Below, one piece after another: positions 24,201 through 32,038 of a stretch of 39,333 nucleotides of DNA. The stretch comes from a virus. The notes under the pieces were generated by a model, which worked only from the letters and a program-made list of their open reading frames with translations, was not told where the DNA came from and made no database searches. Numbering within the stretch: the first letter of the stretch is position 1; each line of letters starts with the position of its first letter. Location of the stretch: positions 1-39,333 of IMG/VR virus record IMGVR_UViG_3300001097_000018, one strand, 5' to 3'. The position numbers and the translations under genes were made by a program.

Positions 24201-27200
24201 TGAGAAGTGGCTTGGCACCCAGAAGGGTAAAACTGCTCGGGAGTTAGTAGACGCGTTACGTGCAAAAAGTACTGCTAAACAAACAGCGGTTGATCCAGAT
24301 CGAACAGCGGATAGCCTTAAGGACTACTGGCGCAGTTTTGAGGAGTGGTACGCAGACCAAGTATCTCGTTGGGCTACAACAGATGCCAAGCCTATTTCTG
24401 TTGTGGAGAAATTCTTTGCGCGTCTTGGACGGGCACTGCGTACTTTCTTTGGTAACCTAAAAAATAATCGGTATCTTGCTAACGAAACATTCGTTCAGTA
24501 CTTAGACAAAGTAAAAGATTCCGTGGTTGCTTCTGGTACGGTGCCCGATACTGGGAAGGCGCAAGCACAACGGCGCAGTGTAGAAACCCTAACTCCTGAA
24601 GGCGAGAAAGCCGCTGCATTGAACGAGCGGATGAAAAATATTGGCAACGAACCGCCTCCTAATATTGACCAGAGTTTTAAAGAGCGGGTAACGCTACATG
24701 CAGGTAAGGCTAAATCCCTACCGATGAAGTTTAGGCAGGCAGTGGTTGATAAGGATGCGCCGGTTAAGGAACAACTTGCTGCAAAATTCCAAAACGCTGT
24801 GACTAACGGTCTTGGTGATATTCGGCCTGATATTCTCAATGAACAAGCGCAAGAAGCTACAGGTCTGGCTGATCAACTGATGCGTAAAGGTGGGGTTCGT
24901 ATTGGTAAAGATGGCTTAGTAGAAGCTTATGACCGCGTTGAAGGCGGAGAACAGATTAGCCTTGACCGTGTTTTTGATATTGTCGTTGAAGATTTAGGTA
25001 AGAAGCTAGGCTCCCCTGAGACTGCGGTTACTCTCGCCCATCGTGCGTTCATTGCGCAACGTGCTGCAGAGATTAACAAGCGGAATGCGGTGCGGGAAAA
25101 AGAAGCAGCGGCAGCAGAAGCGAAAGGTAATACCGCAGCGGCTAAGAAGTTACGTGCCCAGATTATCCGTGTCCGTGCCTCACAAGCTGAAATTGATGCT
25201 GGGCTAGAGGCAATGAACGCGTACCCAGAACTTAAGAAAGCGTTTGATGTGTTCACTAAATACAATGAAGGCATCACTGACTTCTTGGTTGCTACGGATA
25301 GGGTAAGCCCGGCTGAAGCGCAAAGCTGGAAAGATAATGTTGGGTATGTACCTTGGACGCGCATAGAGGAAGAGGAAAGCAAAGTTAATGATCTGACTAA
25401 GATCCGTGTGGGTAATGCACACTTAACCTCGCTCCCAACTCTGGACAAAGAAGGAAGCTCTAAAGAAATCCGCAACGTGCTGGACAACATGGTGGGGCAT
25501 ACTATCTGGGCTATCCGCTCTGGGATGAAGAACCGTGCTGCGCTTAAAACACTGGAGCAACTACCGTCTACGGAAGAGTTAAAAACCCAAGATAAAGTAG
25601 ATACGGAACGCAAAAATAACCCGCAGTTAGTTGTATTTGCATACCGTGGTGGGGAACGTGTTGCGTATAAATTGCAAAACCTAGAAGATGTTCCAGCCTT
25701 CTCTGACGTTATTGATGTTGCAGGCCCTATTCTTGGGGTATTTAAAGCGTCATCAAATATCCTGCGTGGGTTTATTACCCACATGCCTACCTTTGCACTA
25801 AGTCAGCTTTCACAAGATACCGTGCGTGCCATGTTCTTATCTGGAGTAAAGCATCCGTTTTCGTTACCGACTAAAGTAATGAAGAACTTCTACAAAGCGG
25901 TAACAAACGATGCGTCAGATATGCAGGCACTGGGAATTACTGGGTCTTATGACGGGATGCCTGATAACGCGATGCGTAAGATGAGAGAGCGGCATGGGTT
26001 GCAAGATCGTGCTGTGTTCAAACGGTTTTGGGATAAGTTAGAAGACTTCTCATTGGCTGCTGATATGGCTGTTCGTGCTGCGATTTATGACCAGACTATG
26101 CAGGAGACCGGTGATCGGGTAATGGCGTTCCATCGTGCCAAGGAATACGTTAACTTTAAGACTCAAGGTAACGGGCAGACGGTGCGTATCCTGCGTCAAA
26201 TTGTGCCGTTCATGAATGCCTATATTCAAGGTATGGATGTGCTGTACCGCACCATACAGGGTAAAGGTATTTCTGGAGCAGACAAGAAAGAAGCTATCGC
26301 ACTATTTCTGACTACCGGCATGAAGGTCGCTGCGCTATCTACGCTGTATGCAATGTTGGTAGGTGACGATGAAGACTACAAAGGTTTGGATGATAGAGAG
26401 CGTGACAATAGCTTTATTATTCCGGGCACTGGGTTAAAACTTCCTGTTGCTCCTGAGATTGGTTTCTTGTTCAAGGTCATCCCAGAACGTCTGTATCAAG
26501 CAATAGTCCGTGAGGGTACTGACCGTCCAGTTGACGCTACAACCTTTATGAGAAGTATGCGGGAAGCTGCTGTGAATGCCTATGGGGGGATGAACATAAC
26601 CCCACAATTGGTTAAACCGCTTATTGAGGTAGCAACTAACTACTCTTTCTTTACAGGTAACCCGATTGTAGGCATCTACATGGCAGGGAAAGAAACGTAC
26701 CTGCAGGTTAATAGCTCTACTTCAGAACTAGCAAAACTTCTTGGGTACGTAGGGGTATCCCCACTAAAGGTTGATCATCTGGTGCGTGGGTATCTAGGAA
26801 CTGTGGGTGGAGTTATGTTGGACGTAACTGACGCAGTGGCTGACCCTACCCGTATGAACAAACCAATCAACAAACTGCCGTTGATTAAGACGTTTATGTA
26901 TGACGATACGGGGCGCGGGTATAAATCTGAGTTTTATAACTTCCGTGAAAGTGTAGATAAAGTTGTTGAATCGGTCAACGCGTTCAAACGTGAAGGTCGT
27001 ACGGAAGAGCTAAAAGAGTATCTGACCGAAGATAATTTAAAACTATATGCTATGAAGGGTGTGGTTAATAAGCTTGAGGGAACACTTGGGAAGTTGCGTC
27101 AGTATCGCAACATCATTGCAAATGATCCTGACTTATCAGGGGCAGAAAAACGAGAGCAGACGGATAATATATTGCAACAAGAGAAAGAAATACTAAAAGC

Positions 27201-27240
27201 GTACAACGTGCCGCAGTTGAAACAAATGGCAGGGATGTAA
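21214..27240 (+). CDS. Large polyvalent internal virion protein with metallopeptidase motif
   Basis: At 2008 residues this is the largest product. The N-terminus repeats 'AGYSxxDIxxxLxK', followed by a Gly/Ala-rich hydrophobic region (about 90-165). The middle holds Glu/Pro/Gln-rich, probably disordered segments (about 400-700). A zinc-peptidase motif HELGH lies at residues 970-974, in LETLAHELGHIHQKEMY, with a candidate third ligand in FEEWYADQ (Glu1043/1044). From about residue 1500 comes a helical region (SNILRGFITHMPTFALSQL...RAKEYVNFKTQGNG...IVPFMNAYIQGMDV) that resembles the large polyvalent protein-associated domain LPD38. It takes the place of T7 gp16. It is probably ejected into the host, where the peptidase could act (inference). 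Confidence 0.75.
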   Translation: MTFDLEGALNAGYSVTDIANFLAKEKGFDVAGARTAGYSDDDIVQELTKVTPKPKTGFVAGVKSGYESLKGNVGAIGAAMGVSGAEEYSREQQEKAAKEAQLPEFTDSPFEYAKTLLGQSIPYMAAPIAAAYATPAVTLGTVAGVTLTGATLTATAVGGIQAFGSNLSRQLAEGKTAKDLDIASAASAAPLQAALDTIGFRFIPGLRRVFGEAGVKLSDAQLREVMKARMTETLAEKILGYGTKTVQVAGVEGFTEAGQAVLERAQAGLNITDPEARKEYFDNFLGGAVLGGTISVPGRAVERGGQQSQFAQLQKQDAEMQQQNTETARKTEAYKQQAGTQLPLGQAPELGEGYDGYRMPPEPYRAAEETEGARQNKLFQITELRDQHDVLMRELDRLKQQYESPNATLEQKQEILDTAEAYNTARTDITQQIKQLSKGVKGTERAGAAPEPEQRGLDFEAPEMLRQQTGEGVVLGEEPAAPAGLTPEQTELFRQERINAIQARMNAGQTVTPADQAFLRMDEREQRALFEAQPTPELFTPEERPEFRLGPQYLQPSVAEVPAVEARPITEADFKTMGIGITNKKLREAILEKDLTDPVQREEVKELLTDFANDPKRSAKIIDGVNNFLSSPAFMEQAAFDFGKPKRTRAKKQEVADVIQPTESIEQPSEPSPTVAEQPREQPTTGIETPEPAGVDVTGEPVEQPIAGEAIQPTALAEEQAPTQEKLAPNQAVRRLVVEGKMSQGDARALVEDLTDGYGQVATADVTEQLDSLRGKFTPKEKYTPEQRANAEKVASSFGGKVVWQEGDNALIRGYSLLSGNPVYMAAKGTTHTKNDIESFTGNLFTPQERAQLVAEKKRQEYADTKKHKAAPFINFDKGHIQTSKNTPKGLGDIVTGWSKLLGLKANVYVTTIADARADADKFTGPHRSIGSAALDPSDIGSARRMNNGDYYIAFTASTSKTAMLETLAHELGHIHQKEMYNNASPELKTSIKKEFEKWLGTQKGKTARELVDALRAKSTAKQTAVDPDRTADSLKDYWRSFEEWYADQVSRWATTDAKPISVVEKFFARLGRALRTFFGNLKNNRYLANETFVQYLDKVKDSVVASGTVPDTGKAQAQRRSVETLTPEGEKAAALNERMKNIGNEPPPNIDQSFKERVTLHAGKAKSLPMKFRQAVVDKDAPVKEQLAAKFQNAVTNGLGDIRPDILNEQAQEATGLADQLMRKGGVRIGKDGLVEAYDRVEGGEQISLDRVFDIVVEDLGKKLGSPETAVTLAHRAFIAQRAAEINKRNAVREKEAAAAEAKGNTAAAKKLRAQIIRVRASQAEIDAGLEAMNAYPELKKAFDVFTKYNEGITDFLVATDRVSPAEAQSWKDNVGYVPWTRIEEEESKVNDLTKIRVGNAHLTSLPTLDKEGSSKEIRNVLDNMVGHTIWAIRSGMKNRAALKTLEQLPSTEELKTQDKVDTERKNNPQLVVFAYRGGERVAYKLQNLEDVPAFSDVIDVAGPILGVFKASSNILRGFITHMPTFALSQLSQDTVRAMFLSGVKHPFSLPTKVMKNFYKAVTNDASDMQALGITGSYDGMPDNAMRKMRERHGLQDRAVFKRFWDKLEDFSLAADMAVRAAIYDQTMQETGDRVMAFHRAKEYVNFKTQGNGQTVRILRQIVPFMNAYIQGMDVLYRTIQGKGISGADKKEAIALFLTTGMKVAALSTLYAMLVGDDEDYKGLDDRERDNSFIIPGTGLKLPVAPEIGFLFKVIPERLYQAIVREGTDRPVDATTFMRSMREAAVNAYGGMNITPQLVKPLIEVATNYSFFTGNPIVGIYMAGKETYLQVNSSTSELAKLLGYVGVSPLKVDHLVRGYLGTVGGVMLDVTDAVADPTRMNKPINKLPLIKTFMYDDTGRGYKSEFYNFRESVDKVVESVNAFKREGRTEELKEYLTEDNLKLYAMKGVVNKLEGTLGKLRQYRNIIANDPDLSGAEKREQTDNILQQEKEILKAYNVPQLKQMAGM

Positions 27241-27273
27241 AAAAGCCCCCGAATGCAGAAATGCACCGGGGGC
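27239..27273 (-). terminator. Intrinsic terminator of the minus-strand early operon
   Basis: Arms 27245-27251 and 27267-27273 (GCCCCCG/CGGGGGC, seven perfect base pairs, 15-base loop) are followed, on the minus strand, by six T residues (27244-27239). This is a standard Rho-independent terminator for the leftward replication operon. Its T tract overlaps the stop codon of the converging late gene. On the plus strand the hairpin is followed by CAAACTCAG with no T run, so it is not a proper plus-strand terminator. Confidence 0.85.
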
Positions 27274-27314
27274 AAACTCAGTGTCCTCGGAGAAAGGAGA
27301 GTGCGTACAGCATA
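27274..27314. other. Short convergent intergenic stretch
   Basis: This 41-base spacer between the terminator hairpin and the last minus-strand stop contains a purine-rich AGAAAGGAGAG run but no reading frame of interest. I see no other signal. Confidence 0.5.
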
Positions 27315-27515
27315 TCATGACAATCTCCAGACTCGCAAGCCATACCGGCCTTTCTCTACTACCCGCTTACAAACTATTTGCATCCTGAACCGGAAAGCTT
27401 CTTCTTCAACAAACTGCTGCACTTCTCGGTAAGCAAGGCAGGGAATGAAAAAGGAAGTTTCCGGTTGGAAGCTTTTCCAATCAATCCAGATCTGGGTGGA
27501 TAGAAGGCGGAGCAT
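27315..27515 (-). CDS. Small phage protein (SFF(I/V)P motif), last gene of early operon
   Basis: The 66-residue frame begins at ATG 27515, 35 bases inside the primase-helicase gene, with an AGAGG site nine to ten bases upstream. It reads WKSFQPETSFFIPCLAYREV, then FRFRMQIVCKRVVEKGRYGLRVWRL. This is an arrangement I recall from short phage proteins ('PG.SFFVP.L....+...A....+....+V..G..G.RVWR'). The motif, ribosome binding site and terminator just beyond support it as real. The role is unknown. Confidence 0.65.
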   Translation of the reverse strand: MLRLLSTQIWIDWKSFQPETSFFIPCLAYREVQQFVEEEAFRFRMQIVCKRVVEKGRYGLRVWRLS

Positions 27516-30345
27516 TCAATAATACCTCTGCGTCAAAGAACCCTAACTTCGAAGCGTCAAACACAAGTGCCTGCACATTCTGGGAGGTGTTGGTCACCGT
27601 ACCGGCAAACATACGCTTGCGTTTAAGCCCCATAAAAGCACCGGCTTTCTGGTAGGGCTCCAGCGACCCGTCATAACTTAGTGCGTATTTACTACAATCC
27701 TCGCGATAGGGACGCACAGAAACAAACAATAGGTTGGTGTCTGGCTCATAGCGTGCGGTTAGTGGGCCACGTGGCTCCCGTATCGGTGCATGTTCCAACC
27801 CAGTACGCCCATCCCTAGTGCCGTTAATAACCAAGATCTCATGGAAGTGCCGCTGCAAGAACGCCCCAAGGAAGTCTTCACTATCGAACATCGATTCTTT
27901 ATTAGTACGGCGGCTGTTCTTAATAAGCTCCACAGCGCAGTCCATAACTGGCTTCACGGGGATATCGTGCAGCCCCAGCTTGCCCGAGATAATCCCCCCA
28001 GTGATTGCGATAGCTATACCCGCAGACCAGAACCGTTCGTTGCTTGTGATGCCTGCGGCAATGTCGATCTTCTCATTGACCCGATTAAGCAACTCAATCG
28101 TAGCTGGTAAGTCGGTCTGGATGTGCTGTATGTACGGGGTGATAGCGTGCCCATAGTTACTGGAAAGACGGCCAAAGTGCTGCTTCGCTTGGATCGCACT
28201 AAGTGTGGGGTCAATACCTAAGTTAGCCTCCAGTATGCGCAATAGTTCCGGCTCCGGAAAAGACTTAATAGATAACAACGCATCACGTATAACTTTGTTT
28301 GAAGAAGACACCACAGGAAGTTGCCATGTCGTATTGTTGACGCGCTCTACGTTAGCCTTGGCGGACATACGGCCTTTACCTTTACCCGATGTAATGTCGT
28401 ACACCATATCGGACATTTGCTCGGCCTTCATGTTCGACAACTCGTCAATCGTGGCCGTAATGTTTTGGAGGATACCCAATCGTTGTAGTCGAAAGTTGTG
28501 GGTATCTTTGTACGTCATCATCAATGCTTCAGGATTACCATAGATGCTATTGATCGCTTGAAGCAGCGTCGATTTACCGGTGCCCCCTTCCTTACTAACA
28601 AGGTTAAGTAAGAACCCATTAAGTGCCCCGCCGCCCACGTGCTTCATCAACGGGCCACCAAAACCCATGAACAGGGCTAAAGCACGCATTGCCATATCAG
28701 GATGCCGGTAGTGATTAATAATATCTTTCCATACGTGGAAATCGCCACGCATACCAAACGCGGGTACTAGAGGTAATGTTGATGCCGATGGAGGGCTGTA
28801 GTCAATGGTGTCGTGCCGAATCTCTTTGTCCCCCACAATGAACGCGCTGTTGTCTACTAGCCACCCAAACTGCTTACGTGCAATCTCAGCCTTACCCATT
28901 GCCTGTAACTCTTCCACCCATCGTGTGGCATACATCATCATTACCTCTTGCTTTTTACCAATGATGGCAATGCCGTGGGTTGCCAACGTGCCCATAAACT
29001 TATCTTTAGAAATAACGTCCCGCAAGGGCATGATGAATTCCCGCACTCCATCCTTTGGAAGATGCAAACGCATCATCAAGCACTCGCCATCTTCAGGATC
29101 GTGTAAACGCTTCACAACGTAAAAGTCATACGGGAATACCAGCATATCTTCTGTAGCTTCTTCGTGCCCATCTTTACCTTTTACCGGCGTACCCTTTATG
29201 TAGATACCTCCTACGTTGCCTCTGAAAAAAGGGAACGGGTACTTTGGAATGGTGTACGTACGTATTTCCTTCGTGACCGGTTCAACTGCACTGACAATCG
29301 GGTTTTCCGCGTCCTCGGCAGGCCGGATGACTTCCCTGCCAATCTGAATTGGGGAGGTAACCGAGAGCGTACAACCCGCGCAAAGTGCAGGTGCTATCTT
29401 CTTAAAAGTGTCGCAGGTATAAGGCCCTTTAGTTTGCGCAGCTTTTTTCTCGGTGGTGCGGGCATCGTACTCAGGATGCTTGTTCGATATGATATGAATA
29501 GCCTTCCCTGCGTCCGTGCAATGCTGTGCAATGGATAAACCCGCCCGCCAAAGCGGTTCTTCCACGGTGTCCTGATTTTCGTAAATGTACACAATCTGCG
29601 CACAGCCTTCCCCCTCAATCGACTTGATCAGAATGGTCTTAAACCGCGATTGAAAATTCCCCAGCAATACTTTTGTAGTCTCGTCCAACTCCCGTGCTGG
29701 GGGACGCTCACCGGGAATCTGAAAATCGTCGGCAACAAATTTGTCCCGTAAGGCTTCAATACCTACACGGCTCCCCACCATTACCAACTTTACTGGCAAT
29801 GGACTATCGGGGTTTTTAAAGTTCAGCGTGTCAGGTACACGTAAAATACGTGCAGTATCCGCAGTAACCGCAGGGTCAGCATGGAACGCATGAGATGTGC
29901 ATAGTGCCTTCAACCCCTCGGCCATCCCACGCCATTCGTTCTTCTCTACCGGTTGCTCAACGACCCAGTACACGTGGACTCCACGGCCTGAGTTAACAAT
30001 AGCAGTAGGCTTAGGTAATCCTGCCTTCTTAACAAATACTTTAAGCGCCTCAATCCCCTCGGATTGATCAGCGTATGGTTTCCCTGCACCACAATCGATA
30101 TCAAGGAAAAAAGAATTTAGATGTGCAGCGTTCGCATTAGTGCGTCCAGAGCTGTCTGTAAATGAAGCAAGTGCAAAGTAAGCGTCAAATCCTTTGTGCA
30201 GTAATGCATCTGTGTAGCTATCAATCTCCTCAACTGAAGATGCAAATATTTGTTTTGGTTTTGTGTCCTTATTCTTTAGCCCCACGATGCAGTACGTGCC
30301 AACCGGTGGAAGAACTAAAGACAGGAATTCTGTCCTCGTAAGCAT
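27481..30345 (-). CDS. Primase-helicase fusion (AEP primase + SF3/DUF927-like ATPase)
   Basis: This is a 954-residue replication protein. The N-terminal archaeo-eukaryotic primase domain (about residues 1-190) shows the metal-binding FFLDIDC (Asp82, Asp84), SGRGVHVYW (His124) and the conserved RILRVPDTLNFK. A linker with several cysteines (CDTFKKIAPALCAGC) follows. The ATPase domain carries Walker A SKEGGTGKSTLLQ near residue 585 and Walker B ATIDELSN near 632. It is similar to DUF927/D5-like helicases. It would unwind and prime phage DNA for the family A polymerase encoded upstream. Start ATG 30345 has GGGGCGG upstream. Its 3' end overlaps a small gene. Confidence 0.85.
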   Translation of the reverse strand: MLTRTEFLSLVLPPVGTYCIVGLKNKDTKPKQIFASSVEEIDSYTDALLHKGFDAYFALASFTDSSGRTNANAAHLNSFFLDIDCGAGKPYADQSEGIEALKVFVKKAGLPKPTAIVNSGRGVHVYWVVEQPVEKNEWRGMAEGLKALCTSHAFHADPAVTADTARILRVPDTLNFKNPDSPLPVKLVMVGSRVGIEALRDKFVADDFQIPGERPPARELDETTKVLLGNFQSRFKTILIKSIEGEGCAQIVYIYENQDTVEEPLWRAGLSIAQHCTDAGKAIHIISNKHPEYDARTTEKKAAQTKGPYTCDTFKKIAPALCAGCTLSVTSPIQIGREVIRPAEDAENPIVSAVEPVTKEIRTYTIPKYPFPFFRGNVGGIYIKGTPVKGKDGHEEATEDMLVFPYDFYVVKRLHDPEDGECLMMRLHLPKDGVREFIMPLRDVISKDKFMGTLATHGIAIIGKKQEVMMMYATRWVEELQAMGKAEIARKQFGWLVDNSAFIVGDKEIRHDTIDYSPPSASTLPLVPAFGMRGDFHVWKDIINHYRHPDMAMRALALFMGFGGPLMKHVGGGALNGFLLNLVSKEGGTGKSTLLQAINSIYGNPEALMMTYKDTHNFRLQRLGILQNITATIDELSNMKAEQMSDMVYDITSGKGKGRMSAKANVERVNNTTWQLPVVSSSNKVIRDALLSIKSFPEPELLRILEANLGIDPTLSAIQAKQHFGRLSSNYGHAITPYIQHIQTDLPATIELLNRVNEKIDIAAGITSNERFWSAGIAIAITGGIISGKLGLHDIPVKPVMDCAVELIKNSRRTNKESMFDSEDFLGAFLQRHFHEILVINGTRDGRTGLEHAPIREPRGPLTARYEPDTNLLFVSVRPYREDCSKYALSYDGSLEPYQKAGAFMGLKRKRMFAGTVTNTSQNVQALVFDASKLGFFDAEVLLNAPPSIHPDLD

Positions 30346-30362
30346 AGCCGCCCCAAACCGTC

Positions 30363-30429
30363 TTTTTTAAAAAATAGGTGGGCAGGGATAGTGACGGTAA
30401 CTATCCTTTTCGGGTGCGCTCCCTATCCC
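30363..30429. promoter_or_regulatory. Inverted repeats and T6A6 palindrome upstream of primase gene
   Basis: A perfect 7-bp inverted repeat (GGATAGT 30386-30392; ACTATCC 30400-30406; 7-bp spacer) lies between the HTH gene and the primase-helicase start. A third copy CTATCCC (30423-30429) could pair instead with GGGATAG (30385-30391), giving two mutually exclusive hairpins. A 12-bp T6A6 palindrome spans 30363-30374. The T run is 11 bases from the stem, so it is a poor terminator. An operator for the adjacent HTH protein or an attenuator is plausible. Confidence 0.45.
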
Positions 30430-30441
30430 CCTAAACCTGCG

Positions 30442-30684
30442 CTATTTGCGTTTATCCAGTAGTGTTTTAACCGCCTGTGTAACAGGCTCTTGGTACACCG
30501 AGGACACAAGGGAGAGTCCCTTAAACCAATTATGGACAGTGGTAAGGCTCACATTAAAGTGTTCCGCCACATCCTTAGCTGGAATGTCATGCTCGATGCA
30601 TAGGTTCCCGAACTGGACACCAAGCTTATTGGTGTCCCCTGAGTTCACTAGCTGGGTAAAACGCTGAGAATAACTACTACGCAT
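30442..30684 (-). CDS. Small HTH DNA-binding protein
   Basis: The 80-residue protein has a clear helix-turn-helix: IPAKDVAEHFNVSLTTVHNWFKG (about residues 34-56), the form used by phage repressor-like and terminase-small-like DNA-binding proteins. The ATG overlaps the stop of the SSB-like gene. A 96-bp non-coding region with inverted repeats follows it, which may be its own operator. It could regulate the operon or act at a replication origin. Confidence 0.75.
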   Translation of the reverse strand: MRSSYSQRFTQLVNSGDTNKLGVQFGNLCIEHDIPAKDVAEHFNVSLTTVHNWFKGLSLVSSVYQEPVTQAVKTLLDKRK

Positions 30685-31567
30685 CGTCCCACTCAGCGAG
30701 GATCTTACTCACATCTTTTTTGGGGACAGGGGCATCCTCCTCCTTTTTAGATGTGCGCTTGGTCGGCTCGGGTGTTTCTTCTACTTCAGGGGCGGGCTTC
30801 GTTGCCTTTGGGGCAGTGGGAATAAACTCTTCACCAACTGCGGTATCTTTTACTCCGTCTGTCTGCGCCACGCTCATCGTGATGGCACTGATAGCTGCTG
30901 GTGCTTTGCCTTGCTCCAATGCGCTATTAAACTCATCGGTCTCCAAATAACGTACAGGCTTAAACGTCAGCTTAGGTGTAGAGCTATTGGTATCAAAGCG
31001 CATCTCAGTAACCACTGAAGTGATAGGCACGCCCTTACTAGCAACCATCTTGGCATACGTCTGCAACGGCCACTTACCATTCTCACCAGCACCAAAGATT
31101 GAAGTCGAAGGTAGTGCAAGCTGGTAAATATCGCCACCAATATCGTTCTCCAACACAACTGCCAGACGCTGTTGGAATCGGCATGCACGGGTATCGCCTT
31201 GCCCAGAACCCTTAACATTCTTTGGGCAGGTTGCGCACGACTTACTTTGTGGTTCCTTCGACTTGGCATCAGGTACTTCGCCCTCAGGTGACCAGCAATC
31301 AGGGGCGCTAACTACACCCTTCTTGTATACACCAGCGTAGAAGATACGCGAGACTTTAGGTGCGGCAGCAACAACTATTACGTTCATTGAACGGTCTTCG
31401 TTCTGGGCAACTTCTTTACCATTGACCATCATGCGCCACACGCCACCTTCGATAGAGATGCGTTTGCTACTACCGCTGCCACCTATCAGAGCTTTGGTGG
31501 TGTCATCCATTACTGCGTTACGCAGGTGGGCGGGAAGGGTTTGGCTTAGTACAGCGAGTTCACTCAT
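30677..31567 (-). CDS. Zinc-containing ssDNA-binding-like protein
   Basis: This is a 296-residue protein. Four cysteines (Cys91, Cys111, Cys114, Cys129; PDCWSPEG, SCATCPKN, ACRFQQR) likely bind zinc within a beta-rich N-terminal domain. The C-terminus is a Pro/Lys/Glu linker ending in the acidic KILAEWDDA, resembling the acidic tail of single-stranded-DNA-binding proteins such as T7 gp2.5. It lies beside polymerase, helicase and primase genes. AAGGAG precedes ATG 31567. The SSB role is inferred from architecture and context. Confidence 0.65.
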   Translation of the reverse strand: MSELAVLSQTLPAHLRNAVMDDTTKALIGGSGSSKRISIEGGVWRMMVNGKEVAQNEDRSMNVIVVAAAPKVSRIFYAGVYKKGVVSAPDCWSPEGEVPDAKSKEPQSKSCATCPKNVKGSGQGDTRACRFQQRLAVVLENDIGGDIYQLALPSTSIFGAGENGKWPLQTYAKMVASKGVPITSVVTEMRFDTNSSTPKLTFKPVRYLETDEFNSALEQGKAPAAISAITMSVAQTDGVKDTAVGEEFIPTAPKATKPAPEVEETPEPTKRTSKKEEDAPVPKKDVSKILAEWDDA

Positions 31568-31579
31568 GGATCTTTCTCC

Positions 31580-32002
31580 TTATTTACGACGAACAACAAC
31601 CGAATAGCGGCTGTCAACATTGAGACCCGGCGGGGGCAGGTCAGGGTTTTCTTCAAGAAACGTGGACATGACGGTTTGCGCAATGCGCTTTTCTAACAAC
31701 TCCAATGCCTCATGTTCCTTTAAGAATTCATGGAACGAGTGCCAGTCGTTTGTCCAGTACCGCTTCCTAACAACTCGGCTTAACGTACCGAATGGGGTGC
31801 GGATACTGTCTGCGCCAATTGCCTTGCACGCTTCTAATAACTGGAACTCGATAGTATCAAGTGACTCTTTTAAATATGCATCTGACTTCTCGTATTGTTC
31901 CGCTAGCTCTTTACGGGCATCACGGATCTTTACATACGCCTTTACTAACCTGTCTGTCGGTATTGGTACTGGCTCTATTTTAATTTCTTCTTCTATCACC
32001 AT
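31580..32002 (-). CDS. Conserved phage replication-module protein of unknown function
   Basis: ATG 32002 is preferred to an in-frame TTG at 32014 because GGAG lies six bases before it. The 140-residue product has an acidic N-terminus, a predicted coiled-coil helix (IRDARKELAEQYEKSDAYLKE), then ADSIRTPFGTLSRVVRKRYW. The C-terminal part is LEKRIAQTVMSTFLEENPDLPPPGL. I recognise this family from many phage replication modules ('G..Sirt..GT..R....RYW..DW..F....PPGl'), where its role is unknown. It lies between SSB-like and helicase genes. Confidence 0.7.
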   Translation of the reverse strand: MVIEEEIKIEPVPIPTDRLVKAYVKIRDARKELAEQYEKSDAYLKESLDTIEFQLLEACKAIGADSIRTPFGTLSRVVRKRYWTNDWHSFHEFLKEHEALELLEKRIAQTVMSTFLEENPDLPPPGLNVDSRYSVVVRRK

Positions 32003-32038
32003 CTTTTTCTCCAAGGTTGATACAACTACAGATTAGAA

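Noticed and set aside
24927-25784. Open frame of 285 codons antisense to the polyvalent protein gene
   Set aside because: The Ser/Arg-rich composition and lack of any family pattern indicate a shadow of the plus-strand gene.
27245-27273. Bidirectional terminator
   Set aside because: On the plus strand the hairpin is followed by CAAACTCAG without a T run; only the minus strand has the full signal.
30386-30406. Intrinsic terminator after the HTH gene
   Set aside because: The T run is 11 bases beyond the stem and is part of a T6A6 palindrome, unlike standard terminators; kept as a regulatory inverted repeat only.
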